DNA from: Blastocladiella britannica
Lineage: Eukaryota > Blastocladiomycota > Blastocladiomycetes > Blastocladiales > Blastocladiaceae
Direction of reading: 5' to 3'
Assembly (NCBI GenBank): GCA_025349905.2
Contig: MU624779.1
Coordinates: forward strand, 1-24,359
DNA length: 24,359 nucleotides
Position 1 is the first letter of the stretch. Every line of letters starts with the position of its first letter. The notes under the pieces were generated by a model. That model had not been told where the DNA came from. It saw nothing but the letters and a program-made list of their open reading frames with translations, and ran no database searches. Below are positions 1 through 10,561 of this stretch, one piece after another. The position numbers were made by a program, and so were the translations under genes.

Positions 1-207
1 TTTTGTGCTGGTTTTGATCAGTAAGAAGGCATAACAAAACCACAGTATTAAAAAAAAAGGGAAGAAAATTTTCGGGGCAGGTGACTCGTCGCTCGAACTT
101 CGCTCGCGCCTCCACGTCTATTACCCTCCCATCTCTGCCCGTCGCTTGCTTGATTTTGGTCAAGTACGGCGGTCGCTCTCTCTCTCTCTCTCTCTCAATA
201 TACATTG
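1..207 (+). promoter_or_regulatory. 5' flank and leader of the deubiquitinase gene
   Basis: This is the upstream flank of the first gene. It holds an A-rich stretch near 45-70 and a CT dinucleotide run (about 175-196) ending roughly 12 bases before the ATG at 208. Pyrimidine-rich leaders of this kind are common just upstream of fungal start codons. No clear TATA box is visible. The role as promoter and 5' UTR is inferred from position only. Confidence 0.4.
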
Positions 208-3200
208 ATGAGCCACCGCCGCCCGCTCAATAACAAAAAGCGCCCCGCGCACTCCGACCCCGACCCCGCACCAGACCACCACGCCACCTCGCCCTTCCCC
301 TCGCCCTCGCCGTCCAAGATGCCGCGTGCCGCTTCTCCTCCTCCGCCCTCAAAGCAAAGGCAACAACAACAGCAGAGCTCGCCACCGCGATCCCTCACCC
401 CGGCCATGGACATTCCCCTGCTCCAGCAGCCGCTGTCGGACCCGCTCGACTTTTCCTTCACCGCCGGTGCCGACGGCTTCGACGCCGACCTCACCTCTGC
501 TGCCACCGCCACGGGTACTGGATACGACCACCACGCGTTCGGGGGGTCGCCCCTCTCGTCCACCGCCTCTTCGGCCATCATGCAACTGTCGGACGACGAT
601 GACGATCACCACGGCGGCGGCCACCGCTCACCCAACAGCATGGACATGGACATGGACGTGGACGACGCCGACCTGGACGACTTGGATCACCAGCGCCCGC
701 CCGCGTACTCGCCTTTACCTCGCGAGATCGCCGACTCGGACCGGATCGTGTCCACCGACGCCGACCTGTCGCTGGTTCTGGCGGCAATGGAGAGCGGCAA
801 AGACCAGCCCACGATCGACTCGATCGAGGCCGTGTGGGACCGCGCTCAGGATTGCATGTCCAGCAATTCCGGGGACGCCGACGACCTGGTGACGCTGGCC
901 AATGGCCCCCTCGCCCTCTCGGTCCCGTACCCGTTCCGAGTCTGGCTGGTGGCCGCCGCGGGACTCTGTGCGGTTCCCGGCACGACTCTGGGCGTCGCGG
1001 ACTGGGAGCGCGCGCGCAAGTTTGTGGACCGGGCTCTCGCCCACGACTCTTGCAACCATGTCCAGTTGTTGGGATGGCTGGCGCTCGCGTACGAGCTCGA
1101 AAAGGAGTACTTGGCGCCGCTGATTGCCTCGTACCTCATGTACATATTTGTTCTTTGCTGTTGTTTCTTTTTGCTCTTCCCCTTGATTGACAAGTATGAT
1201 CATAAAAAAGGAAACAACTGTCGGAATCGCGGTACAGCGACATGAAGGAGGGCCGGATCGTCCGCGCCGCCAACCTTCTCGAATCCAACGGCGCCGTGCA
1301 CTCGGTCCGCGGCGTGTACCGCACCGCGACCGAAGCGCACCCAACGTCGGCGCTGCTGTGGCGCGCATACGTGGAGCACATGGAGCTGCACGCCAAGCCG
1401 AGCGAGGCCGCCGCCGTGCGCAGCATGGCCGAAAATGCTTGCCCTTCCGCCCTTGGGCCCGACGATACCGACGACGAACTGGAAGAGGACGCGTCGGGCG
1501 TGTTCTTTGACCAGCCCGGCGCACTCTACAGCTCCGGTACCAATGCCAGGACCCCGGTCTCGCCCGACTCATACGGCAAGTCGGTCACCATCTCGCACAA
1601 CCCACTGTTACCGTCGTCTGGGTCAACACCGCGCGGCCTGGCCACCTCGGTCTCGGACTCGGAGTACGGTGTCTCGGTGACCATTTCCACCAACCCGCGG
1701 ATGGCATTGCATGGGTTTGCTCCCAAGCGCAAAGAATCTTCGGGAACCGGGTCTTCGCGGTGGAAGCGTGACCAAGGAGATGACGACGATGATGATGCGC
1801 CTAGTTTCCAGCTTTTTGACGACGATGCTCCACCGATCCCTACGACCCACAACGTTGCCGTGAACGAGATCGGGATGCTGCACACTTCGCGAGTGGGGGC
1901 CGTATCGTCCACTTCCACATCGTCATCATCGGCTGCTCGCTCGAGCTACTACGGTGGCGGCGGGTACAGCGGATACTACAATACCGAAACCGAGCCTGGG
2001 CTTCGAGGGTTTGTTCCATCATTTTTTCCCCTTCCATATTTGGTTCTGATGTTGTTTTCCTTGACATTGCCAGCCTTCAAAACCTCGGCAACACTTGCTT
2101 TATGAACTCTGCGTACGTATACCTTGTACCATTCAATATTCCACCGACACAAATGAAACTGACAAAACCAACAAACACAGGCTGCAGTGCATGTCCAACA
2201 CGCCATTCCTCACCCACGAGTACTTTTTGTCGGGCAAGTGGGTGCACGAGGTGAACGCCGACAACCCGCTGGGCATGCAAGGAGCCATGGCCAAGGCGTA
2301 CGCGGCACTGATCCGGGCTCTGTGGGCGCCCACCAGCCGAGACTGCGCTGTGGCCCCGCGGCACTTCAAGTCGATCATGGCCCAGTTCGCGCCGCAGTTT
2401 TCCGGGTACCAGCAGCACGATTCGCAGGAACTGTTGGGCTTTTTGCTTGGTATCGTTTTATATTTTCACATCTTTATCCGTCCTACATTAGCTTATATAT
2501 AATGTAATAGATGGACTGCACGAGGATCTCAACCGCGTCAAGGTCAAGCCGTACGTCGAGTCCAAGGACGACGACGGCCGACCCGATAACGAGGTGGCCA
2601 ACGAGCAGTGGGACGCGCACCGGTCGCGCAACGATTCGATTGTCGTGGACATGTTCCAGGGCCAGTACAAGTCGCGCGTGCAGTGCGCGACCTGCAGCAA
2701 CATTTCCGTCACGTTCGACCCGTTCATGGTCCTGGCATTGCCCATTCCGGCTACCACCCCACCGGCCCGATTCGTCATCACCGCCGTTCCCTTGGCGCCC
2801 TTACTCCCGTCGCGCCACGTGGTGTGGATGCGCAAAGAGGCCGGTGTCTCGGAACTGAAGCGCGTGGTCGCTCGCGACGTGTTTGGCGACGAAACTAAAC
2901 GCACCGTCGCGTTCGAGGTGTTTAACCGCAAACCGTTCAAGGTGTTTGTTGGGTACGAGCCGCTGGCCGACTTGCATGTCACTTCTGACGACGAGCTGTG
3001 GGTCGCCGAGTTGCCGGCCGACGACGGCGCTGCGCCACCGGGGGTGCCCTCGGCGGACGAGGTCATGGCGACCATTGCTGCCGCCCAAGAAGCGGATGAT
3101 GTTGAGGATGACAAGGCAGACGAGGACTCGGCGGCCGATACCAAGGACTCGGGTCCCGAGCCCATGCACGTGGACATTGTCAAGTCGGCCCCATCGTCGC

Positions 3201-5005
3201 AGCTGTCGTCAACAATCAAAACGGAACGCCCGACATACGTTCCCGTTTTGGTCGGGCACCGCAAGTCCTCGCGTCCCTTAGACGAGCTGGACCAGCAAGC
3301 ATCGACCTCCCGGTACACGTCGTACTCGTACGGGTACTCGATGTACGCGCGCGGCGAAGAGTTTGGTCAGCCCGTGATTGCCTACATTCAAGTGCCCGTG
3401 GTGCCCATCCAGGCGCTGGCGGCCGTCGCCGCCGCGACCGCCCAGTGGACATCGTTCCCCTGGGCGCAGTTCCGCGCTGCTAACCCGGACCACTCGGACT
3501 TGGCTGGGTTCCTGCGCATCGAAAACAAGTACAGCAAGCAGTTGGTCGCCGGCGCAAAGTTGCAGCCGCTTACCGAGCTCACGGCCACTTGGGACCCGCG
3601 CGCGTACGAAATCGTGTTTGCGACCAAGCCGGCACCGCCCTTGACGTCCGGGTTCCCGCCGATTCCGGTGGTTGGCGCAGGCCGATCGCCTTCGCCCATG
3701 GACACGGACTCGGCTTCTGCTGCTGCTGCTGCTGCTCCGTCCGCCGCACTGGGTGCGGCTACTGCCGACTCGGGACTGGCAACAACCACGCGCACCGGGT
3801 CAGAGACGGAAACCGATGAATTGGCCTCGGCCTCAACCGACGACGACGCCATGGTGTTTGCCGGGTACGAGCGGTGGTCCCGTATCAACTCCGGCGCGGT
3901 TGTCAACCAGGCCCTGGCCCCACCCGCCGTGACCTCTCAGCGGTCGTCGTCCACCGACTACTCGCTCGACCAGTGCTTTGACGCGTTCGTGGCCGAGGAG
4001 CGCCTGGACCCGACCGAGACCGTGTACTGTCGCAAGTGTAAAGAGCACCGCGAAGCGACCAAGAAGGTGGACCTGTGGCGCGCGCCGCCGACACTGGTGG
4101 TGGCGCTGAAACGGTTCGGGCAGGGCGGGCGGTACCGCCGCGAAAAGATTGGAGCTATGGTCGATTGTCCTTTGGTCCTGGATCTGTCGGAACGGGTTTT
4201 GGGCCCGCGCCGTAACAATCCTGCTCCTGCTGGTGATGGGGATGTGGAGGACGAGTCGATGTTGTACGACCTGTACGCGGTCACCAACCACTTTGGCGGG
4301 CTTGGCGGCGGGCATTGTACGCGGCCTTTCTATATTGCAATGCTTTGCTTCTTGTTACTCATACCGCCATTATGAATAGACACGGCCTACGCGCAAAGCC
4401 CGACCACCGGCAAATGGTACGACTTTGACGACTCGCGGGTGACCGAGACCGACGCCGCGCGCGTCGTCTCGCCCGCATCGTACGTGCTGTTTTACCGGCG
4501 CCGTGGGGACCACTCGGTGACGGTCCCGGAACCGTTGACGTTGGTCGCCGACGCCCAGGCCGAGTCCATGATGTCGCAGGACCCCGAGGCAGTCGTGTAC
4601 AGTTCTCGGTTCAGCAGCGGTGGTATGGGTGGCGGCGGCGCGTACTCGTCGATCTATGGCTCGTCATCAGTCTCGTCGTTGCTGGGGAACGACGCGTTCT
4701 CCAATTCGTCAATCATGTCGTCGTCGTCAAAGGCAGTCGTGTCGTTCATTGGCCCGTCGTTGCCGTCGCCGTCGCAACGCGACGCTTCAGCATCAGTTTC
4801 GGCTGCGGCACCAAACCAGTTGCCACTACCAGCGTCGCAATCGCAATCGCCAGTCGATGCAACTAATCCGCCCGTGCTGCCGTTCTCGAGGACCGGGCGT
4901 GCGTTGAATGGGGACATTGTGATGCCTGCCACTTCTTCGACTTCGCCGGCAACAACAGCAGCCGCCGAGAGCGGGCCGGTCGTGGACATGGAAATGATGG
5001 ACTGA
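208..5005 (+). CDS. Ubiquitin-specific protease (USP4/USP15/Ubp12-like deubiquitinase)
   Basis: A cysteine protease that removes ubiquitin from proteins. Exons: 208-1130, 1238-2008, 2074-2112, 2181-2449, 2511-4316, 4380-5005; 1477 aa. The Cys box ([17 protein letters not shown], catalytic Cys about residue 573) is rebuilt only by splicing. It is followed by the [26 protein letters not shown] QQD box. The His box GGGHYTAY (His about 1269) and the FDDS and YVLFYRRR segments close the domain. Two CxxC pairs (726/729 and 1174/1177) match the USP zinc ribbon, separated by a long acidic, low-complexity insertion as in USP4/15. The N-terminal ~560 residues are Pro/Ser/Asp-rich. Around 266-375 they look like helical HAT/TPR-type repeats rather than the DUSP domain usual in this subfamily. 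The C-terminal tail is Ser-rich. The start is the first ATG after the CT-rich leader. The first intron (1131-1237) is the least certain junction. Confidence 0.9.
2074..2112 (+). other. 39-bp micro-exon carrying the catalytic Cys box of the deubiquitinase
   Basis: This exon lies between introns 2009-2073 and 2113-2180. It encodes only [13 protein letters not shown] plus split codons at both ends (phase 2 in and phase 2 out). The catalytic Cys codon is inside it. The flanking donors (GTTTGT and GTACGT) and acceptors (GCCAG and CACAG) restore the canonical USP motif exactly. Skipping would keep the frame, because 39 is a multiple of three, but would delete the catalytic Cys. Confidence 0.85.
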
Positions 5006-5212
5006 TAAAACAAATTTATATAATACAAGGCTGAGTGGGCTTTCGATAGTCTCCACCTCACCTGCGATCTCGTCCGCTATGCAGGCACTACAACCAATTG
5101 TGTGACTGGTGCAGCAGAGAGTGGATACCGTTTTAGGTTCCGGGAGCGTAAAAGGGAAAATAAAAATAAAAAAAACTATAACATGAAAACAAAGAAGAAA
5201 CGGATGAGGAGG

Positions 5213-8198
5213 TTAGGCGTTCCCGCGCGACTTGAACGGCGAGCACAGTCCGCGCTGCACGAGGTACCCGCACGATCCGATAAACCGGAGCGCCGAGAAC
5301 GCGGCCACCGCCAAAAACAGGCCCGTCAAGTACTGTGTGCGGAGTGCCGCGGCGCTGCCCACGCCAATGGACTGCGGCGAAATGAGGACCGCGACCAGAG
5401 CGCCGTTGAACACGATCCAAATCAGCAGCCAGATGGTCCGGAACTGCTTGAAGTAGTCCTCGGACGTGAGCTTGTCCTTTTCCTTCACTTCGCCGGCCGC
5501 CAGCAGCTTCTTGAGCGACAGCAGGTTCGAGATCCGTTGCTGGTACGCGTGCGAGACGTCGGCCGGGTTCTGCGATGGCAGTTCCAAGTCGGCGACCTCT
5601 TGCCCGTCCTCGCCCTTCTTGACTTGTACGCCCTTGCCCACGACGGGCCCGTTGTCGCCCTTGGTGCCCCAGGTCACGTCCGAGATGTTGGAGTACGCGT
5701 AAATCTGCAGCAGGTTGACGTACGTCGGCAGCAGGAACAAGTACTGCACGAAGCACGTGATCATGTGCCACGGTTCGCGGTACATGATCGACGACGCAAA
5801 GTAGAGGCCGTACGTGGCGCCGAGCGCAATCGTGGTCTTGAGGAACCGGGCGGCGTTGGCGCCGTCGAGGTTGCCCGTGGACGCCTCGTTGGCTCCTGCG
5901 CTGATCGACGGCCAGTCCTGGACCAGGCCAATCAAGATCATGTAGAACATGAACGCGGTGATGAGCGAGAACAGCCAGATCGCAAACAGGTAAATGTACT
6001 TGGCGGCCTGCGGGCGGTTCCCCAGCGCGGCAATGAACGTGGTGGTGATCGACAGGATGTACACGGACCGGAACACCGACAGCACCGACGATATGAGCGT
6101 CCGGGCGGTGGGCGACGCTGGCACGCCCCACGGGACCTTGGCCGGGTTGATCTTCCACTCCTTGTCCATGGACACCATCTGGGTCGTAAAGTCCTCGACC
6201 AGGAAATGGAACGCCAGGTAGAAATTGGCCAGCGACAGGTACGAGAACAAGAAGTTGAGTGCCATGTACAGGAACTCGATCGTGAACACAATCATGCGCA
6301 GGAACGACTGGCCCGACGAGTAGATCTGCGTCACGTTGCCGAGCGAGTACAGCATCGCGAACGTCGATCCGTTGAGCCAACGACGCCGCTGCGAAATGAA
6401 TTCGGGGAACGAGTCGGGAACATCGGTGATGGCCTGCGAGTCCTTTTCGTACTGCAGAATCCAGCCCTCGTTCTTTTTGGCGACCAGCTCGAAACAGAGG
6501 ATACGATCTTGTTTTTATTGAAAAAAAAAAATTTGTGAGTTTTACTTTCTATTAAACTGAAATTTGAAAATGAACATACCCTCGGCAAGGTACATGTTTG
6601 CCTGGAACACATCACCCGAGTCGTGCAGCGTCTCGCCCTTGAAGTATTGCTGAAGCGGGCGGCCAAGGAGTGCCTTGTACCGGTACGCCGAGAAGGCACC
6701 GGGAAGCACGGAAATGTAGCCGGCCCAGGACTCGAGGGGCTTGTCGAGAATGCTGTTTTTTTTTTGTAAATGTCAACAACTATTCGAAAATACCAAATTG
6801 AGAAAGAATGAATAGCGTACTTGGACATCTTGTACTCAAAGTTCTGAGCGGCGATGATGGGCGTCATCAAGTGCAGGATTGAGTCGTACTCGACCGCAAT
6901 CTCACCGCAAGCACCGCCGACCTGGGGGTTGGTGTCGAAGCAGCGCCACAGACGGTAGATGGACTCGCGAGCGGGCTTGGTACCCACGTCAATGAGCACG
7001 CAGACGTTGGGCTGGAGGACGGGGCCGAACGCGTTAAAGAACCAACGGTGAGAGTTGATCTTTTTCTGGTTTTTTTCCTGCAATGTTTTATTTTTCGCGT
7101 TAGTGGATCCTTCCAACGAGAAATAACAAAAAAAATGTTGGAAACAAACCTTCAGGCAGAACAGAATTTGGACTGGGACAATGCCGCCGTCACGGTGCGA
7201 GCGAACGTCCATCTTGTCGGTCACGCCGAGCTGCGTCGTGAACTCGAAAATGTGGGCACCCGTATCCTTGTTCATGAACTTGGGAACGCAAACACCCTCC
7301 TGGTAGCAGCCCATGGTTGAGAGGACGGTCAGAACGTCCTTGTTGACTGTTAAATCAATATGAGTAATTGAAGCAAATGACAATACAAATGGAGACGTAC
7401 TCTTCTGGCGACCGTCGGACACGATGCAAATGACAATCTTTTGCCAGCCATCCTCACCAGCAAAGGGACCCGATTTCTTGTTGCACATGTGCTGAATGTT
7501 CTTGTTGATGGCCGACATGGTACGCGTAAACAGAATACTGTCCTCTGTCAAATGTGTTTTTGGGATATGTGAGTAACGGATATGTGAGTAACTCACATGA
7601 TGGTGGAAACGGCCAGCGCCACACACTGCAGTTTCATGAGGCAAGGGGCGAAATTAACAAAAGAGTATACCGTACCGTTGTACATGGTCACGACAATAAA
7701 CAGCTCGGTCTTGCGGCCGTAGAGCGACTGGCGCAGCTGGTAGCCCTGCTTGGCAAAGTCGTTGGGGTCGCAGGTGGCGGCCGTGTACCGCAGCTTGGTG
7801 AATTCCTCGCCCTGCGTGTACTTGACTTTAGTGGGGTCAATCAGCTCGGGCGATACCTCGAGGTCCACCACCAGTTTCCCATCGCGCACCGCCACCGCGC
7901 GCTTGATGGTCTTGACGCGGTTCATGCGCTGCTGCTGCTGCTGCTGCTGCTGCGCGTACGCAGGGTCGTAGTAGGCGCCGCCGGGCTGCGCGGGCGAAGC
8001 GCCGTAGGCATTCATTTCCATGCCCTGGTTGTAGTAGCCGCCGGCGCCGACGCGGCCGCCAGACGATACGGCGGACGGCGCGTAGCCGGACCCGCCGGTG
8101 GGTTGCGAGGGATAGTAGCCCTGCTGCGGGGGCGGGTCCGAGTAGTACTGCTGCTGCTGCTGCTGCTGTGGCGGGACACGGCCGGGTTGGTACGACAT
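5213..8198 (-). CDS. Chitin synthase, division 1 (class I-III type)
   Basis: A plasma-membrane glycosyltransferase (GT2) that polymerises UDP-GlcNAc into cell-wall chitin. Exons on the minus strand: 8198-7676, 7544-7401, 7346-7150, 7077-6821, 6752-6580, 6507-5213; 862 aa. The N-terminus (about 1-110) is a Gln/Pro/Tyr/Gly-rich cytosolic tail with two poly-Gln runs. It is followed by the family's N-terminal region ([17 protein letters not shown]) and the catalytic domain ([24 protein letters not shown]). The signature motifs EDRILCFE (from about residue 431) and QRRRWLNGS (471-479) are intact. The C-terminal ~380 residues hold about seven hydrophobic segments, as expected for the chitin-extruding membrane region. 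Length is normal for the family. The reading frame is open upstream of the chosen ATG, but that ATG is the first one in frame. Confidence 0.95.
7563..7598. repeat. 15-bp tandem duplication with overlapping palindrome in chitin synthase intron 1
   Basis: The 15-mer GGATATGTGAGTAAC occurs twice back to back (7563-7577 and 7578-7592). The second copy runs into TCACAT, making a 17-base near-perfect palindrome ATGTGAGTAACTCACAT (7582-7598), with 8-bp arms around a single central base. It lies inside the 131-bp first intron of the chitin synthase gene, the longest intron of that gene, just before its 3' splice site in transcript direction. Confidence 0.8.
7929..7955. repeat. CTG/CAG triplet repeat in chitin synthase (poly-Gln)
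   Basis: A run of CTG triplets on the + strand reads as consecutive CAG codons on the coding strand and gives a Gln run near residues 82-89. A second run near 8148-8168 encodes another Gln run closer to the N-terminus. Both lie in the cytosolic low-complexity tail, so length variation should be tolerated. Confidence 0.8.
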
Positions 8199-8942
8199 TT
8201 TTGTATCGTTTTTGTTGTATGGGTCGGTGGGTCCGGTCGTAAACAAAGGAGGATGTTTTTCTTTTGGCGGAAGGGGTGAGCGAGAGCTGGACCAGCGGCT
8301 GTCGACGATAATACAGCCGTCGAATAATACTCGAAAAAAATACCTGCGAAGAGAGAAGTGAGGGATATCGAATCGTGGTGGCGCGCATCTCCCACTACAC
8401 CTTTGAGTGCACCGCAGCCAGCTCGTCCGCTGCAAAGTCAACCTCCTTCCCACCGCACCTTGGCACACTTGCACACACCCCTTGATCACTTAATATTTCC
8501 GGGTCCCCAAAAAATAATATAAGAGTGCCAAATTAGGACGTCTCACACCGCCTATCCCCGATGCACGGAGTTTGAAAGTTTGAAACTGGCGTATCCGGTC
8601 CAAAAATACCACCGTTGTATTCGTTGCCACACCACTCGCGGCGGCGTCACACCAAATGCCTGCGCAGGTTTTCCACACAGGACGCACAAGATCGGCATCT
8701 TTTTCTTTTTTCCTCCCTCCTTCAGCCCACTTTGACTTTTCACTCTCTTTATTTTGCACTTTTTGACTTTGCCGTTGTGTGCGTGCGTCCAAAGCAAGAT
8801 CATATTTAGACGGTACAGGCCTCGTCCTCTTCGTGTTGCTTCAACGTGTGCGGCCTCCTCTAACGAAAACAACTATGATCTACAGGACCTGAGCGATAAA
8901 AAGCGTTGTGCATTCCAATATACCACTGGGAGCCGCCCTTGA
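8199..8942. promoter_or_regulatory. Divergent intergenic region between chitin synthase and the R3H gene
   Basis: These 744 bases separate two divergently transcribed start codons and must hold both promoters and leaders. On the minus side, a CAG|GTATTT sequence near 8344 could be the donor of a leader intron; this is not proven. AT-rich, TATA-like stretches are seen near 8514-8523 and 8802-8808. Short open frames here have no protein-like character. No RNA gene is recognisable. Confidence 0.5.
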
Positions 8943-10346
8943 ATGTCAAAGTCAAAAAGTATGTGTCCCATTATCCACAGGTGGGGACATAAAAGACTCA
9001 GCTATTGTTTCACAGTAGGCTTGGTCGGCGATTCAGCGAAGGACAATACGACCATCCCCGTCGTGGACGGCTTTCTCGTTGCCGCCATGTACAATCCTGA
9101 CGATCGCCAATTTCTCCTCAACCTGGAAGCCAATTTGGACACATTTTTGGCCGATCCTGAGTATGCCATTTTTTTCTGCCTTTTGAATGTCCCAAACCAT
9201 TTTTTTCTTTCGTTGGACAGAGCAAAGTCATTGCAGCTCAATGATCTCAATGCATACCTCCGTCTTGTCGTCCACCGGGCCGCACAATACTACAATTTGA
9301 AGCACGTGCTCCACCAAACTGAATCGCACTTTACAAGGCGTCGGAGCGTGTGTCTTTACAAGACATCGTTGAGCCGATGGTTCGTTTTCTTTCATCTTTG
9401 TTCATTCTCATTTCAACCAGATTCACGCGTTGAGATGCCAGGCCAGGACTGCGTTTTGAAGACCTGATTCCGCGAACGCAACAAGAAGCTCCACCACCCC
9501 TCAACATGCCCATGATGGTGCCACCGCCCCTCTCTATGCCCGGCATTGCGCCGCCAACACCTCTCACTATGGCAGTGCCGAGTGAACCGCATTGGTGTCC
9601 ACCCGCCATGTCGCTCATGTATCCCATACATCCTCCATTTCTGCCACCAAGTGTTTGGATGTTTGATCCCGCTCGCAATTGCTTCATATTGATGCATCTG
9701 ACGGCGGTGGCCCCGATCCCCAAGTCGCCCGAGTTTGGCGGATTGCTGACCGCCGGTCCCATAGGATGCGAGACAATATGCCCGCCACCAACGCACTCTG
9801 ACATGATGTTTTACCCGTCGCTGCCGGCCACGCCATTCGTTGGCGAGTACCCTGCCGCTCACCGTGGCCTGATCCAAGCTGACCCATACGCACATGGTGA
9901 TGAGGCCATCTCCAGGTCCAATAAACAAGGCACGTGCGTGCGCCTCGACTCTCCCGGCGGCAGTTACTCGGGCGTCCAGCAAGAGCTCACGGACGGTATA
10001 CATTCCATCCAATTTTCTCCGTGTGTGCGGTACAGTCGCTAAAACTCACAACAACAATCGCACAGTACCGCCATCGCTTGCCCACATTGTGGCCGTGACA
10101 GCGTGGCCAATGCCCAGACCCGAGATCATGGCGGCCATCTTCCCGGGGGCTGTAGCGCGCGAGTTTTATTCACCCGCGTCCAAGGGAGCGATCGTTTCGC
10201 GCCTGCTCGTGTTTGCGACGGTCGATGTGGCCATGTCGGCATGCGCTGCTTACCCCGAGATTGTGAGTCCGTGGCATGTCCACGTGGCGCCCAAACGCGA
10301 TGGCCTGGCACCGCTGCGCTCCAAGCAAGCCAATAGAATGCAATAA
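8943..10346 (+). CDS. R3H-domain (R3H/SUZ family-like) single-stranded nucleic-acid-binding protein
   Basis: Exons: 8943-8958, 9016-9160, 9221-9379, 9442-9995, 10066-10346; 384 aa. Residues about 28-100 match the R3H fold. A DRQFLLNLEANLDTFL helix is followed by LQLNDLNAYLRLVVHRAAQYYNL, which contains the defining R-x3-H (RLVVH), then a KTSLSR segment like that closing the R3H core in R3HDM/encore-type proteins. R3H domains bind single-stranded RNA or DNA, often in mRNA regulation. The rest (about 125 onward) is rich in Pro and Met, without a recognised domain; a SUZ motif is not clear. The start ATG directly follows an in-frame TGA. Introns 1 and 2 (57 and 60 bp) are stop-free and could be mistaken for coding. 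The third intron (9380-9441, donor GTTCGT) and fourth (9996-10065) are chosen on frame and length and are less certain. Confidence 0.75.
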
Positions 10347-10561
10347 ATAGAATGTGAATGAATCAACCGGTTCCTGACTCAATTGATTTCTGACGTATTC
10401 GGCAGCTCCTGCGGGAGCAATAGATCATGGCTACAACGGCACATCTCCCGGGAAGAAATCAGACTCAGCTGCAAAGAAAAGAGTATATAGTATATAGTCC
10501 CTCCCCGCTTCTCGTTCTTGATTGACTAGACGACCAGCTACACGACCAATACCCTACCAAG
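10347..10561 (+). promoter_or_regulatory. Core promoter region of the ABC transporter gene
   Basis: A 215-bp spacer follows the R3H stop codon. A tandem TATATAG motif at about 10484-10497 lies 65-80 bases before the ATG at 10562, a plausible TATA element. The start context (CCAAGATGG) is favourable for initiation. The early part may contain the 3' end of the R3H transcript: AATAAA occurs at 10342-10347, overlapping the stop codon. Confidence 0.45.

Noticed and set aside
715..1572. 285-codon minus-strand open frame opposite the deubiquitinase N-terminus
   Set aside because: Arg/Pro-rich shadow crossing an intron of the plus-strand gene; no recognisable motif.
5102..6538. 478-codon plus-strand open frame opposite chitin synthase
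   Set aside because: Arg/Gln/Glu-rich shadow of the GC-rich minus-strand chitin synthase exon; the minus frame carries all the family motifs.
8490..8872. Two overlapping minus-strand open frames upstream of chitin synthase
   Set aside because: Short, Lys/Arg-rich translations of AT-rich promoter DNA with no motifs, lying in the divergent intergenic region.
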